A DNA stretch of 64,000 nucleotides from Rhodanobacter ginsengisoli (GCF_042657065.1 NZ_JBHSNF010000003.1:372001-436000); one strand, 5' to 3'. Positions 8,592-17,375 are shown, numbered from the stretch's first letter. Notes: a model not told the origin generated them from the sequence alone. Program-made: numbers and translations.

Positions 8592-8603
8592 GGCTTATCC
8601 ATG

Positions 8604-8651
8604 TCATTTTTAAATGACTGAAATATATATTCATATGTTTTATAAATGAAT
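8604..8651. promoter_or_regulatory. AT-rich operator region of the LysR gene
   Basis: Just upstream of the LysR start are two dyads: TCATTT-TT-AAATGA at 8604-8617, and ATTCAT (8629-8634) with ATGAAT (8646-8651), the latter separated by 11 bases, the usual spacing in LysR sites. The stretch is strikingly AT-rich against its surroundings. The rest of the gap up to 8916 has open frames but no supported gene; a short frame from 8744 lacks a ribosome site. Confidence 0.5.
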
Positions 8652-8916
8652 GGTAACGCACTACAGTGCGCCGCACACCATCAATCGAATCGGCAAATCT
8701 TTCATCGGTCGGCTTCCGACCATCATCTGAACAGGTACTTGCTCATGCGCTCGCTCTGGCACGGTCTGCTGACGCTGCACGGCCATGTCGTCGATTCGCG
8801 TCGCACGCTCCGCTGGGCCGATCCGTCCACATGGATGGCGCGGCAGAACGCCGAAAAGACGAATGCATCAGGCAGCAACGCAGCCGATTCGGCACAACCT
8901 CGCAGGACACCCCGTC

Positions 8917-9441
8917 ATGAAATCAGCAAAGACATTTCTATTCGCCCTTCTGACCCTTCTCCCGCTCCATGCAGTCACCGCCTCGGAGCCCGATAAAATG
9001 AATGCAGTGGCCGCCATCGAAGGCACCTGGACGCTTGCCTTTGCCGACGTTGAACATCTGGACGGAACGCGCGTACACGACTACGGCGATGCCCCCAGGG
9101 GCAGGCTGCAAATTGACCATGCCGGGCACTATTCGCTGTTCATCTTCGACAGCTCTCGCCCCAGGTTCGCCGCCAATGCCAGGAACGCGGGAACGCCGGG
9201 TGAATTCCGGGCCGCCGCACTGGGAACGAGCGCTCATTTCGGCACCGTCGATATCGACCCCGTGAAGGGCACGCTGACCTTCCATATTGAGGGAGCGACG
9301 TATCCGAATTGGGAGGGAACTACCCAGGTGCGCAGTTATGTACTGAACGGTGACATGCTGAGCTACAAGGTGCCGCCGCGACCGAATGGCGATATCCCGT
9401 TGACGGGGTGGAAGAGACTGCGCATTGATCGAGGCATGTAG
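8917..9441 (+). CDS. Secreted lipocalin-like domain protein
   Basis: 174 residues with a signal peptide (MKSAKTFLFALLTLLPLHAVTA) and a single lipocalin-like domain starting IEGTWTLAFADVEHLDG near residue 35, a hallmark GTW motif of this family. Later strands include GRLQIDHAGHYSLFIFDSSRPRF and GTLTFHIEGATYPNWEGTTQ. The family is found in many proteobacteria but its ligands are undefined. The start at 8917 was chosen because the signal peptide begins there and AGGACA precedes it; an upstream in-frame ATG would add 44 charged residues. It is probably controlled by the divergent LysR regulator. Confidence 0.8.
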   Translation: MKSAKTFLFALLTLLPLHAVTASEPDKMNAVAAIEGTWTLAFADVEHLDGTRVHDYGDAPRGRLQIDHAGHYSLFIFDSSRPRFAANARNAGTPGEFRAAALGTSAHFGTVDIDPVKGTLTFHIEGATYPNWEGTTQVRSYVLNGDMLSYKVPPRPNGDIPLTGWKRLRIDRGM

Positions 9442-9971
9442 ACATCCGTTTTCGAGATCCCATCGTGGACATCGCCGATACGGATCTCCGCGCTTCGGGA
9501 TCGTTCGATGTACGGGGGAGGTCAGGCACTGCTGCAACCAGGCATCAGCCGACCGGTGCTACGCCTTTTTGACCTTCATCGGATGCATGAGGATTCGAAT
9601 GGACGCCAGTTCGCCGATCCACGAGGCGTAGCGGTGCAAGCGGTGTCTCCTCCATTTCGAGCAGCACGGGGCTTTGGCATGCGACTCCATGAGTCGAGGA
9701 CGTTCCATCGTCCTGTCGGGTTTCGGACGGATTTCGACTCGAGACGCAACGGCATGAGGGCGTGTTGCGGTGTTTCCTGATGCCGGACTGGCTTTGGAAC
9801 CTGGCTGGCACCCGTTTCCTCGACCATCGGGCGGTAGGGACCGTTCCGGGTCACGTCCGGAAACCATGCCGATAGTCTGCATGCGCCCCCCGCGGAATCA
9901 GATTTTTCCTGCCCGTAGCGCGTGCTCCGCCGGGAAAGCCTCGCCTGATCGCGGCGCAGGGCCGGCGACGA
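9442..9971. other. About 530 bases without a supported gene
   Basis: Open frames here on both strands are short and low in complexity support: no domain motif, no ribosome site at their starts and no match to a family I recognise. The composition is slightly less GC-rich than the flanks. It may be decayed DNA between the lipocalin-like gene and the end of the glycosyltransferase gene. Confidence 0.5.
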
Positions 9972-11642
9972 TCAGCGGTCAGGTCGGACTGCCTGTGGCT
10001 CCGGCTTTTCCGGGTGCGGGTTTCTCGTCGCCAGTCTGCGATCGAGCCCGGCAGCGATGTCGCTCGCATGCCAGATGGCGAGGCGACCACCGCGATAGGG
10101 CTGCTGGTGGATCGGCGTTGCCGTGCCGCCGTAGCTGTCGTCGCTGCTGATGACCCAGCCGCCCGGGTGCGCCCATGCCCAGGCCGCGACCTTCGCGGGG
10201 TCGCGCGCTGTCGGGATCGGTCTTGTCAGCCTTCCGGCAAAAGTGAGCAGCCCGTCCTGCGCACCCGCAAACAACAGTGGAACGTCCGCGCGCTGGGCCT
10301 GTGCGACACGCAGCGCGGTGGCACGCACGTCGTAGCGGGATTCGATGCTGAGCACAAAGGCGAACTTGCACAGCGCGAGGGTCGCCAGCATGCCCAGTGC
10401 GACCGTACCCGGCTGCAGCGGGTGTGCGCGATAGCGCACGAGCGACAGCGCCAGGGCAAGGATGAGTCCCCCGCAAATGATGGCGCCCGCGTTGACCGCG
10501 GGTACTGCAAGCCAACCCATGCCGAGCGCCACGGCAAGGCCGATCGCCGCCTGGATCAGGGCCACACGCCAGCCCACCACTCGCCATCTGCCCGTGCCCA
10601 GACGGGTCCCGCCCGCCAGGGCGAGGGCGGGAAGCAACGGCAACAGGTAATGCGGCTGCTTGCCGCTGACCAGACTGAAAATGACAAACGAGGGCAGGAA
10701 TGCGCAGACGACAAAGCGATGGAGCAGGCTGGGCGCGTCCGTGCACGTCGTCGAGGTGGCCCCGGCACGTCCCAGGGCGGCGGACCAAGGCAGCAGCATC
10801 AGCGGCAACATCGGCAGGTACCACCACCAGGGACGCGCATGCGCGAAACTGTGGGTCAGGCGACCCATGGTCTGGCGCAGGAAGATGTCATCGGCATAGC
10901 GGGGGCCACCGGCATGGGCCGCGGCCAGTGCCCATGGCAACGCGATCAGCACGGCGGCGATCAGCACGCCAAGCAAGCGCAGGTAGAAGCCGGACGGGTG
11001 CGCGCGTGCCGAGGGCAGCCACCAGGGAGCGAGCAGGGCCGGTGCGCCGCCCGCCAGCAGGGCCACCGGTCCCTTGGCCAGGATGCCCAGACCCAGCGCC
11101 ACCGCCATCACCATCGCGCCGCCTGTCCAGCGGGAACCGGCGAGGGCCAGCGTGCTTCGCCAGGCCAGCAGCGTGCACAGCGTGACCAGCATGTCGAACA
11201 GCAGCACATCGGCGTAGGTCGCAAACGCGGCGCAACCGAGCCAGAGCCACAGCGTGGCACGCACCGCGGCCCGGTCCATGCCCAGCCGCCGGCCGAGCGA
11301 GGCGAGCGCCGGCAGCGTGCCCAGCGCGATGAGCAACTCCAGCAGGCGCGCCGCCCAGGCATGCACACCGGTCACCGACCAGATCAGGTTGATCAGCCAG
11401 AACAGCAGCGGCGGCTTGTCCGAATACGGCGCGCCGTCGACCCACGGCACCAGCCACTGGCCACTCAGGTGCATGTTCCAGGCGACCGCCAGGTAACGCG
11501 TTTCGTCGATCGGCACCGGTTGCAGGGAAAACACCGGAGGCAGCAGCAGCAACGCAGCAAGCCAGGGCGACGGGCCGCCCGACTCGACCCCTGGCGATGC
11601 GGAGGCGACGGGTGGATTCACGGGCCGCAGACTGCTGCGCAT
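9972..11642 (-). CDS. GT39/ArnT-like membrane glycosyltransferase
   Basis: 556 residues with many membrane helices. The N-terminal periplasmic loop has the catalytic-type motif VPIDETRYLAVAWNM near residue 45 and GAPYSDKPPLLFWLI near residue 70; the SDKPPL box is characteristic of ArnT and related dolichyl/undecaprenyl-phosphate-sugar transferases. A C-terminal soluble domain follows the last helix. It would use a polyprenyl-phosphate sugar to modify lipid A, another glycan or protein. It lies 133 bases after the GT9-like gene on the same strand. GAGG is present before the ATG. The acceptor cannot be assigned. Confidence 0.85.
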   Translation of the reverse strand: MRSSLRPVNPPVASASPGVESGGPSPWLAALLLLPPVFSLQPVPIDETRYLAVAWNMHLSGQWLVPWVDGAPYSDKPPLLFWLINLIWSVTGVHAWAARLLELLIALGTLPALASLGRRLGMDRAAVRATLWLWLGCAAFATYADVLLFDMLVTLCTLLAWRSTLALAGSRWTGGAMVMAVALGLGILAKGPVALLAGGAPALLAPWWLPSARAHPSGFYLRLLGVLIAAVLIALPWALAAAHAGGPRYADDIFLRQTMGRLTHSFAHARPWWWYLPMLPLMLLPWSAALGRAGATSTTCTDAPSLLHRFVVCAFLPSFVIFSLVSGKQPHYLLPLLPALALAGGTRLGTGRWRVVGWRVALIQAAIGLAVALGMGWLAVPAVNAGAIICGGLILALALSLVRYRAHPLQPGTVALGMLATLALCKFAFVLSIESRYDVRATALRVAQAQRADVPLLFAGAQDGLLTFAGRLTRPIPTARDPAKVAAWAWAHPGGWVISSDDSYGGTATPIHQQPYRGGRLAIWHASDIAAGLDRRLATRNPHPEKPEPQAVRPDR

Positions 11643-11714
11643 GAGGCCTGCCTCTTTCTTCCCGACACATGGAGATGCAAGGCGCGCTGTCGATTTCGGG
11701 GTGAACGTAGGTCG

Positions 11715-11726
11715 TGACTCGAGTCA
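11715..11726. promoter_or_regulatory. 12-bp perfect palindrome upstream of the GT39-like gene
   Basis: TGACTCGAGTCA is a perfect dyad located 73-84 bases before the start of the glycosyltransferase gene, in the 133-base gap after the GT9-like gene. Its position suits an operator. No cognate regulator can be named. Confidence 0.3.
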
Positions 11727-11775
11727 ACCTCGAAGATAGCGCCCACTTCGTTCGTAAATCATGAACAGGGCGTTG

Positions 11776-12978
11776 TCAGTGGCCCGGGGTTCGGGCGGGC
11801 AGCTGCGTTTCCGCGTCGGGGCATCGTGTTGCGCTGTCCCTCGTGCGGCTCCCGCCATCAGCCGGCACACCGGCGAGCAGGCCACGGTGGGCGTCAATCG
11901 TCCGCTCGGCGCTTTCCCGCGCGGATCGACCGCTGGTGAGCAGCGCGCAACTGCCATTCCCGTACGGTTCGTACACGGCCATGTCGGTGACGCAGAACAT
12001 CCCCACCGTGGGTACCCCGGCAGCGACGGCCAGGTGCATCACGCCGCAGTCGGCGCTGATCAGCAGATCCATGCCGGCCATCACGGCTGCCATGCGACGA
12101 ATGTCGGACGAGTAGTAGCCAGGCCACGTCGAGCCGAGCATGGAATGCCCGTGCATGGGGATCAGTTCGACGATACGGATCGTCGGGCCGCTCTCGCACA
12201 GGGCCTCGATGAATTCGCGCCACCACGCTGCCGGATAGCGCTTCGCGCCGGTGGCGTTGGCGAAAATGCCGACGACGACGGCGAGCTTCGCCTGCGCCGG
12301 GCTGCCCGTCAGTTCGCGCAACAGGTTCAGCCCCTGCGCACGTTCCGACGGGGTCAGACGGATATCCAGTGCAGGGAAATCGCCCTCGTCCGTCGGCCCG
12401 GTGTCCGCTTGCCAGCGCAGCAGATGGATCGCGCGCCGGGCCATGTGACGCCCGGCGGCGGCCCGGGGTACGGCATGGCTCAGCCCCGATCCCCGCGGCC
12501 CATCGTCGAAACCGAGTTTGTAGCGGCCCCGGAGAAATTTCGTCAGCACGCGACTGAAATTCGAGCCGATGCAGGGGTCGATGATCAGGTCGTAGTGCGT
12601 CTTGCGCACGCGCAGCAACAGGCCGAGAAACGCCAGCGGGTGCTTGAAGCCGCGCCTGGGCAGGCAATGGATGTTCCTGACGCTGAAGCAGGTGGCGAAC
12701 ACGTCCCTGGCGATGTCGCCTTCGGCGAGGATGTCGATTTCCGCGCCCTTGTAGCGCTGCTCCAGTTCGGCGATGAGCGGTGTCAGCAGCAGCATGTTGC
12801 CCAGCCGATGATTCGGCCGGCAGACCAGTATCCGGTAAATGCCCCGGCGCGGTAGCGGCGGCATTCCGCTGCCGGCCGGGCGGGTGCCCAGGTCGGACTT
12901 CTGTCCGTCACGATCGTGACCCGGACCACCGGGTGGAGACAGCGTGACAGTGGAATGGCGAAGACTCCGGTGGCTCAT
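11776..12978 (-). CDS. GT9 (heptosyltransferase-like) glycosyltransferase
   Basis: About 400 residues. The N-terminal Rossmann half begins GIYRILVCRPNHRLGNMLLLTPLIAELEQ near residue 45, the standard GT9 opening, and the C-terminal half has the nucleotide-sugar motif MDLLISADCGVMHLAVAAGVPTVGMF near residue 315. GT9 enzymes transfer heptose from ADP-heptose to lipid A core, but some act on other acceptors. Here it is the last gene of the ligase/di-iron oxidase operon rather than part of an LPS core cluster, so its acceptor may differ. The ATG at 12978 overlaps the SDR stop by ATGA. The frame is open further upstream; that part is the SDR gene's shadow. Confidence 0.82.
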   Translation of the reverse strand: MSHRSLRHSTVTLSPPGGPGHDRDGQKSDLGTRPAGSGMPPLPRRGIYRILVCRPNHRLGNMLLLTPLIAELEQRYKGAEIDILAEGDIARDVFATCFSVRNIHCLPRRGFKHPLAFLGLLLRVRKTHYDLIIDPCIGSNFSRVLTKFLRGRYKLGFDDGPRGSGLSHAVPRAAAGRHMARRAIHLLRWQADTGPTDEGDFPALDIRLTPSERAQGLNLLRELTGSPAQAKLAVVVGIFANATGAKRYPAAWWREFIEALCESGPTIRIVELIPMHGHSMLGSTWPGYYSSDIRRMAAVMAGMDLLISADCGVMHLAVAAGVPTVGMFCVTDMAVYEPYGNGSCALLTSGRSARESAERTIDAHRGLLAGVPADGGSRTRDSATRCPDAETQLPARTPGH

Positions 12979-13778
12979 GACAGGCCGCGTGCAAAGCGGG
13001 CGACCGCGGGCACGACTTTCCTGAGCGAACGATCGACTACGCCCGGCCACAGGCCGTTGAGCCGCGCGAAGAAGCTTTCGGGGAATCCCAGGTACGCCTC
13101 GTTCCTTTCCTGCTCGATGGCCCTGACGATGCGGGTGGCGACCCAGACCGGCTCGTCCATGTGCATCATCCCCTCGGCCGCCATGGCATGGACGGCATGC
13201 GGGTTGAACGGCGTGCGCACGGCCCGTGGGGAAACGTAGGTGACACCGATGCCGGTGTCGCTCAGTTCGCGTCGCAACGCCTGCGAAAAGCCGCGCAACG
13301 CGAACTTGCTGGCCGAATAGGTCGCGAAGCCGGGGTAGCCGATGCTGCCGAACATCGAGCCGATGTTGACGATGCGCCCGCTGCCCTGGGCGAGCATGCC
13401 GGGCAGCACCTCGCGGGTCAGCTGCATGGGAACCAGCAGGTTGATCTGCAGCATGCGCGGAATCATCGCCGGATCCGATGCGCCGAACAGCTGGAAGTCC
13501 ATCAGGCCGGCCAGGTTGATCAGGACGTCCAACCCGTTGCAGGTGGATTGCATGAGTTGCAACACCCGCTCGCGGGCATGCGCGTCGGTGAGGTCCGCCT
13601 GCGCCACGACGGCGTCCATGCTGTTGCGGTCGATCAGGTGGCGCAGGCTGGCCATCGACGCGTCGGTACGTCCGACCAGGCACAGCCGCGCACCTCGCTG
13701 CGCCAGTTCCCGGGCCAGCTCGCGGCCGATGCCGCCAGCTGCGCCGGTGAGGAGAATGCGTTTGCCTTGAAGATTCAT
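12975..13778 (-). CDS. Short-chain dehydrogenase/reductase
   Basis: 267 residues of a classical SDR. The nucleotide-binding motif TGAAGGIG is at residues 11-18, NLAG near 89, the catalytic Ser in NIGSMFG near 139 and the YSASK pair near 152-156. It probably reduces or oxidises a carbonyl or hydroxyl with NAD(P)H. The C-terminal segment (FFARLNGLWPGVVDRSLRKVV) resembles SDRs acting on acyl chains. It follows the TPR gene by 19 bases and overlaps the GT9-like gene by ATGA, so it works in the same pathway as the acyl ligase and oxidase upstream. Confidence 0.9.
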   Translation of the reverse strand: MNLQGKRILLTGAAGGIGRELARELAQRGARLCLVGRTDASMASLRHLIDRNSMDAVVAQADLTDAHARERVLQLMQSTCNGLDVLINLAGLMDFQLFGASDPAMIPRMLQINLLVPMQLTREVLPGMLAQGSGRIVNIGSMFGSIGYPGFATYSASKFALRGFSQALRRELSDTGIGVTYVSPRAVRTPFNPHAVHAMAAEGMMHMDEPVWVATRIVRAIEQERNEAYLGFPESFFARLNGLWPGVVDRSLRKVVPAVARFARGLS

Positions 13779-13797
13779 GGGTTGTCCGCGACCGGGG

Positions 13798-14451
13798 TCA
13801 ATGGCTGGATTGGAGGGTCTGAATGAGCTTGCGCACCTGCTCGCGGCGACCCTTGTCGGCCAGCGGCTGATCGGGGCGCGGTGGAGCGGCCAGCGCCTTG
13901 TCCAGCGCCGCCAGCGCGGCGGTCCTGTCGTCGTTGCGGCTCAGGCAATCGCCGTAGAAGTAATTCGGGTCGATGCCGTCGGGGTTGATCCGCAGCGCCT
14001 GCTGCAACAGGGCGCGCGCCTTGTCCTTGTTGCCGAAGCCCAGCGGCCAGCCTGGCACCTGGCAGTAGAGGCTTCCCAGCGTGGTGTAGATCGACCCGTG
14101 CAGGACGTCGGGGCTGATCTTCCCGGCCTGCAGCAGCAGGTCGCGCGCCTGCTTCGCCATGGACAGCGCGCCCAGCCCGCCGTGTTCGCCGGCATGGGTG
14201 CTCAGGATGATCGCCTGCCAGACCTTCGGTTCGGCGCGTTGCGGGTAGTGCGCGCCCAGCTCCGCGGCCTGTGCCTCCAGTGCCGTGTAGGCAGCGTCCT
14301 GCGCCGTCTTCGGGAGCTCGTAGGTCACATGCGCCCAGGTGTGCTCGAGATTCGTTACCGCGGAGTCGACCGCGTCGGCGCATACCGCGGTCGGCAACCA
14401 GATCAGCACGCCCAGGACGAGCAACAGCGGCAGCGAGATTGCGGTTTTCAT
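13798..14451 (-). CDS. Exported TPR-like protein of the acyl-ligase operon
   Basis: 217 residues. A signal peptide (MKTAISLPLLLVLGVLIWLPTAVCA) precedes helical repeats; the segment LGSLYCQVPGWPLGFGNKDKARALLQQALRINPDGID shows a TPR-like pair with a Cys. I recognise no enzyme motif. ATGA overlap with the oxidase gene upstream and a 19-base gap to the SDR downstream place it firmly inside the operon, so an export, scaffold or lipid-handling role for the product is plausible (inference). Confidence 0.75.
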   Translation of the reverse strand: MKTAISLPLLLVLGVLIWLPTAVCADAVDSAVTNLEHTWAHVTYELPKTAQDAAYTALEAQAAELGAHYPQRAEPKVWQAIILSTHAGEHGGLGALSMAKQARDLLLQAGKISPDVLHGSIYTTLGSLYCQVPGWPLGFGNKDKARALLQQALRINPDGIDPNYFYGDCLSRNDDRTAALAALDKALAAPPRPDQPLADKGRREQVRKLIQTLQSSH

Positions 14452-15122
14452 GGTGAGGGTCTCCCGCGCCCGCAGGCGTCGTCGATGGCCTGGAAAATGT
14501 CGCCGTAGAGTCGGTAGAAGCGGTTGGCGGCGTGGATCAGGGCGCGCTGGTCGCCGTCGTCATCGAGCCGGTTGACCAGGCTCTGGTAGAAGCCGACATG
14601 CTGCTGGTCCAGCGCACCGTGCGACGTCAGATAGCGCAGCGCCTTCCGGGGCAGGTCCAGTGCCTGGCCGATCGCATCGGCGGCCCGCGTCGCCAGCGCT
14701 GCGCTGGTGCCTTCGAGGACGAAGACCATGCCGAGAAAGCCGACCGGGTTGCCGCGGCGGATGGTGTCGTGTGCGTACGCCACCATCATTTCCGTCGCCG
14801 GCATCGGCATCGCGCGGCGAGCCGCGGCGGCATCGCCGCCGCTGGCCTCGATGTCGTCCAGGATCCACTCGTCGTGACCGATTTCCTCCTCGATGTACTC
14901 GGCCACCGCCGGCTGCATCCAGCGCAACCGTTCGGGCAGGTGGTAGCCCATGCCCATCATCAGTGGCACGGTCTGCCGTACGTGGTGATAGGCCTGTTGC
15001 AGGAACGCGAGGTATTCCTCGCGCACCACCTCGCCGCGCAAGGTGCGCTGGATGATCGGTATCGAGAGAAACGCGTTGCGGCTGATCTCGGTTTCCAGCA
15101 CGAGGCGTTCATGCGTCGACAT
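14448..15122 (-). CDS. TenA-like/haem-oxygenase-like di-iron oxidase
   Basis: 224 residues of the all-helical TenA/PqqC/HDO fold. Metal-ligand candidates are conserved: E80-x2-H83 in EEEIGHDEWIL, E137 in FVLEGTSAALA, and H168-x3-D172-x2-H175 in SHGALDQQHVGF. This H-x3-D-x2-H pattern is that of iron-containing redox enzymes such as CADD and UndA, which attack fatty or amino acids, and differs from thiaminase TenA. With an acyl ligase and SDR beside it, an acyl chain is a likely substrate. Start at 15122 (MSTHERL) overlaps the ligase end by 14 bases; an ATG 18 bases upstream is an alternative. Confidence 0.85.
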   Translation of the reverse strand: MSTHERLVLETEISRNAFLSIPIIQRTLRGEVVREEYLAFLQQAYHHVRQTVPLMMGMGYHLPERLRWMQPAVAEYIEEEIGHDEWILDDIEASGGDAAAARRAMPMPATEMMVAYAHDTIRRGNPVGFLGMVFVLEGTSAALATRAADAIGQALDLPRKALRYLTSHGALDQQHVGFYQSLVNRLDDDGDQRALIHAANRFYRLYGDIFQAIDDACGRGRPSP

Positions 15123-16602
15123 CGGCGGCCTGGCTTGCATAGAGGCTCTCCAGAGCGTTGGCGTAGTGATCGGCAATGGCGTCACGATCGAGCGCACCCG
15201 AGACTCGTGCCATGCCGTTGCGGGGCGAAAAGGGCGCGGCGGCGACATGCCAGGCCGCGATGCGTGCGTAATCGGGAAGACGTGCATTGGCGGCGGTCAC
15301 CGCCGCGGTGATCTGCTCGGGCGTTGCCGCGGGATGGGGCACCAGTACGGCAACGTTGCAGGGACGGGCTTCACCGAACACGGCGGCCTGCATCACGGCC
15401 GGGCCGGCGGACAGCTCGCCTTCAACCCATTCCGGCGCCACGTTCCTGCCGAAGGCGGTGGCATAGGCGGTCTTCTTGCGACCGCTTACATGCAGATGGC
15501 CCGCGCTGTCGAAGCGACCGAGGTCGCCGGTCGCCCATTCGACGGGCGGTGGCGCATCGCTGCCCAGGTAGCCGCCAAACAGCTTGCCTGCCACCAGGAT
15601 CTCGCCGTCCTCGGCCAGTCGCACCCGCACGTGCGGCAACGGGGTGCCGACGCTGCCGGGTCGCTGCTGGCCCGGCCGATTGAGGCTGACCACCGAAGCC
15701 GCCTCGGACAGGCCGTAGCCCTCGTGCACCGGCAGGCCGAGCTGCCAGGCGCGCTCGATCAGGTGGGCGGAGCAGGGTGCGCCGCCCACCGCGACGAAAC
15801 GCAGCGAGGCGGGCAGGCGCGCGCCGGCGGCAATGCATTCCACCAGCAGCTTGAGCAACTGCGGCACCAGGATGGTGGCGCTGGGCGCGTAGCGATGGAA
15901 CGCGGCCACCAGCGAGTCCGGCTGCACCGCGCTGGACCCGCTGAAGCCGCAGCTGGCGAGCGACGGCAGCATCGCCGTGCTGCCGCTGGCCAGCGCAGCG
16001 TAGATGCCGCCGACATTTTCCAGCAGGGTGGACAGCGGCAGCAGCGACAGGCTGCGGTCGTTCGGGCCGGCGTCGACCGCCTGCGCCAGCGCGAAGGTGA
16101 CCGCCTCGATCGCGTCGCCGGACAGGCACACGCCCCTGGGCTGGCCGGTGGTGCCCGAGGTGTAGGTGACCTTGCAGGTGCCCGCCGGAAGCCGGCGCGA
16201 CTTTGCCGTCGGGCGCGCAAACAGGAACACCTTGCGCCCGCCGACATCCAGTTCGCCGGACGGCGGCATTCCCGTCAGCGACGCAATCCGCCCGGGCTGG
16301 TCGCTCGCGATCAGGTCGGGGGCGGCGTCGTCGATCAGGTGCCGTATCTGGCCGTCGCTGAAGAATGGCGGGATCGGGATCGCCACCGTGCCGCGTTGCG
16401 CCAGGGCCAGATCGACCAGCGCCCACGCGCGGCCGTTGTCGAGCAACACGGCGACGCGGCTTGCGTCGAGCGCGTGCGCGACCCGTGCGACAGCGGGCGG
16501 CAGCTCGCCGTAGGACATCTCGCCAGTGTCGTCGAGCAAGGCCACCTGCCCGGGGCGAGCGGCTGCGTGGCGGGCGATGCGGTCGACCATGCCGTGCATC
16601 AT
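15109..16602 (-). CDS. AMP-dependent acyl ligase (ANL superfamily)
   Basis: About 497 residues. Adenylation motifs are clear: the ATP-binding TYTSGTTGQPRGV near residue 150, EGYGLSEAASVV near 285, and TGDLGRFDSAGHLHVSGRKK near 355. It should activate a carboxylic acid as acyl-AMP and perhaps a thioester. The C-terminal A10 motif, normally with a catalytic Lys (G-K or K-x-x-R), reads NGMARVSG with Met464 in its place (codon 15211-15213). The start at 16602 gives an ATGA overlap with the T_hemolysin gene; an ATG at 16617 is possible. Long-chain substrate is likely but unproven. Confidence 0.88.
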   Translation of the reverse strand: MMHGMVDRIARHAAARPGQVALLDDTGEMSYGELPPAVARVAHALDASRVAVLLDNGRAWALVDLALAQRGTVAIPIPPFFSDGQIRHLIDDAAPDLIASDQPGRIASLTGMPPSGELDVGGRKVFLFARPTAKSRRLPAGTCKVTYTSGTTGQPRGVCLSGDAIEAVTFALAQAVDAGPNDRSLSLLPLSTLLENVGGIYAALASGSTAMLPSLASCGFSGSSAVQPDSLVAAFHRYAPSATILVPQLLKLLVECIAAGARLPASLRFVAVGGAPCSAHLIERAWQLGLPVHEGYGLSEAASVVSLNRPGQQRPGSVGTPLPHVRVRLAEDGEILVAGKLFGGYLGSDAPPPVEWATGDLGRFDSAGHLHVSGRKKTAYATAFGRNVAPEWVEGELSAGPAVMQAAVFGEARPCNVAVLVPHPAATPEQITAAVTAANARLPDYARIAAWHVAAAPFSPRNGMARVSGALDRDAIADHYANALESLYASQAADVDA

Positions 16603-17336
16603 TCGCCTCCACAGCATGACGAGGCCGCGCCCGTGACTCGCGCGGCCTGCCGATCCATGTCGGACAGCAGGGCGCGCAGCAGCGGCTGGTTGTGGCCGAC
16701 ATGACGCCGCAGTTTCTGGTAGCCCGAGTCGATGTCGCCTGCACACACCACCGGCCCGGCCTGGTAGTAGTCGCCCCAGTGCTCGCCGCGATCGTCCAGC
16801 AGCAGCGGTCGTGCGGCGGCCAGCGGCAAGGGCTGGAGACCCAGCCGCTGGAATGCGTTGATCAGCGTGCGCGTCGCGGTGAACAGCACCCAGCGATAGC
16901 CCAGTGCATGCAGGAACAGGGTCGATGCGGCGATCGCCCAGCGCGTATCGCCCGGGCTCTCGAGCGCGAGGTTGCCCACCTCCACCAGGTTCTCGCGCGC
17001 GATCGTGCGGCCGAGTCGCTCGCCGATCAGTTGCTCGGCCGCCGCGCCAAGGTATTGCTCGGCGAAAAGACGGCCGCCCTGGCCATCCCGCATGCCGACG
17101 GCCGCGCGCTGGCGCTGCGCATCGCGAAAGCTCAGCAAGGTGGGATAGAACGATTGCACGTCGGCGCGAAAGCGCAGCGCGAACACCCGGTGGATGAAAG
17201 CCTGCACCACGGCGCGTTCGGGGTGCCCCTGATCGAGCACGCGGGTGTGTATGGGCTCCTTGAGTTCGGCGAGGAGCGGTTGGACTCCCTCGAGGATGCA
17301 GGGATCGTGGTCGGGCGTTGCGTGCTGGAAGGGCAT
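16599..17336 (-). CDS. Thermostable hemolysin (T_hemolysin) family protein
   Basis: About 245 residues. It matches the T_hemolysin family named after Vibrio delta-VPH: VQAFIHRVFALRFRADVQSFYPTLLSFRD, GGRLFAEQYLG and ENLVEVGNLAL, followed by an aromatic core (GYRWVLFTATRTLINAFQRLGL). The family looks like an acyltransferase-type (GNAT-like) fold rather than a toxin, and the name is historical. The C-terminus ends in a cysteine pair (SSCCGGE). ATG at 17336 was preferred over GTG at 17363 because the sigma-54 promoter at 17376-17390 predicts transcription from about 17365, leaving no leader for the GTG. First gene of a six-gene operon. Confidence 0.82.
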   Translation of the reverse strand: MPFQHATPDHDPCILEGVQPLLAELKEPIHTRVLDQGHPERAVVQAFIHRVFALRFRADVQSFYPTLLSFRDAQRQRAAVGMRDGQGGRLFAEQYLGAAAEQLIGERLGRTIARENLVEVGNLALESPGDTRWAIAASTLFLHALGYRWVLFTATRTLINAFQRLGLQPLPLAAARPLLLDDRGEHWGDYYQAGPVVCAGDIDSGYQKLRRHVGHNQPLLRALLSDMDRQAARVTGAASSCCGGE

Positions 17337-17375
17337 GGAGGCTCGCTCGGGGATGCGGGTCACCTACCCCCTTAG

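Noticed and set aside
8744..8996. Short frame in the LysR-lipocalin gap
   Set aside because: No ribosome site, no family likeness and its end runs into the lipocalin-like gene in another frame.
16599..17336. Toxin (hemolysin) role for the first gene of the lipid-like operon
   Set aside because: The family name is historical; the operon context is enzymatic and no secretion signal or pore motif is visible.
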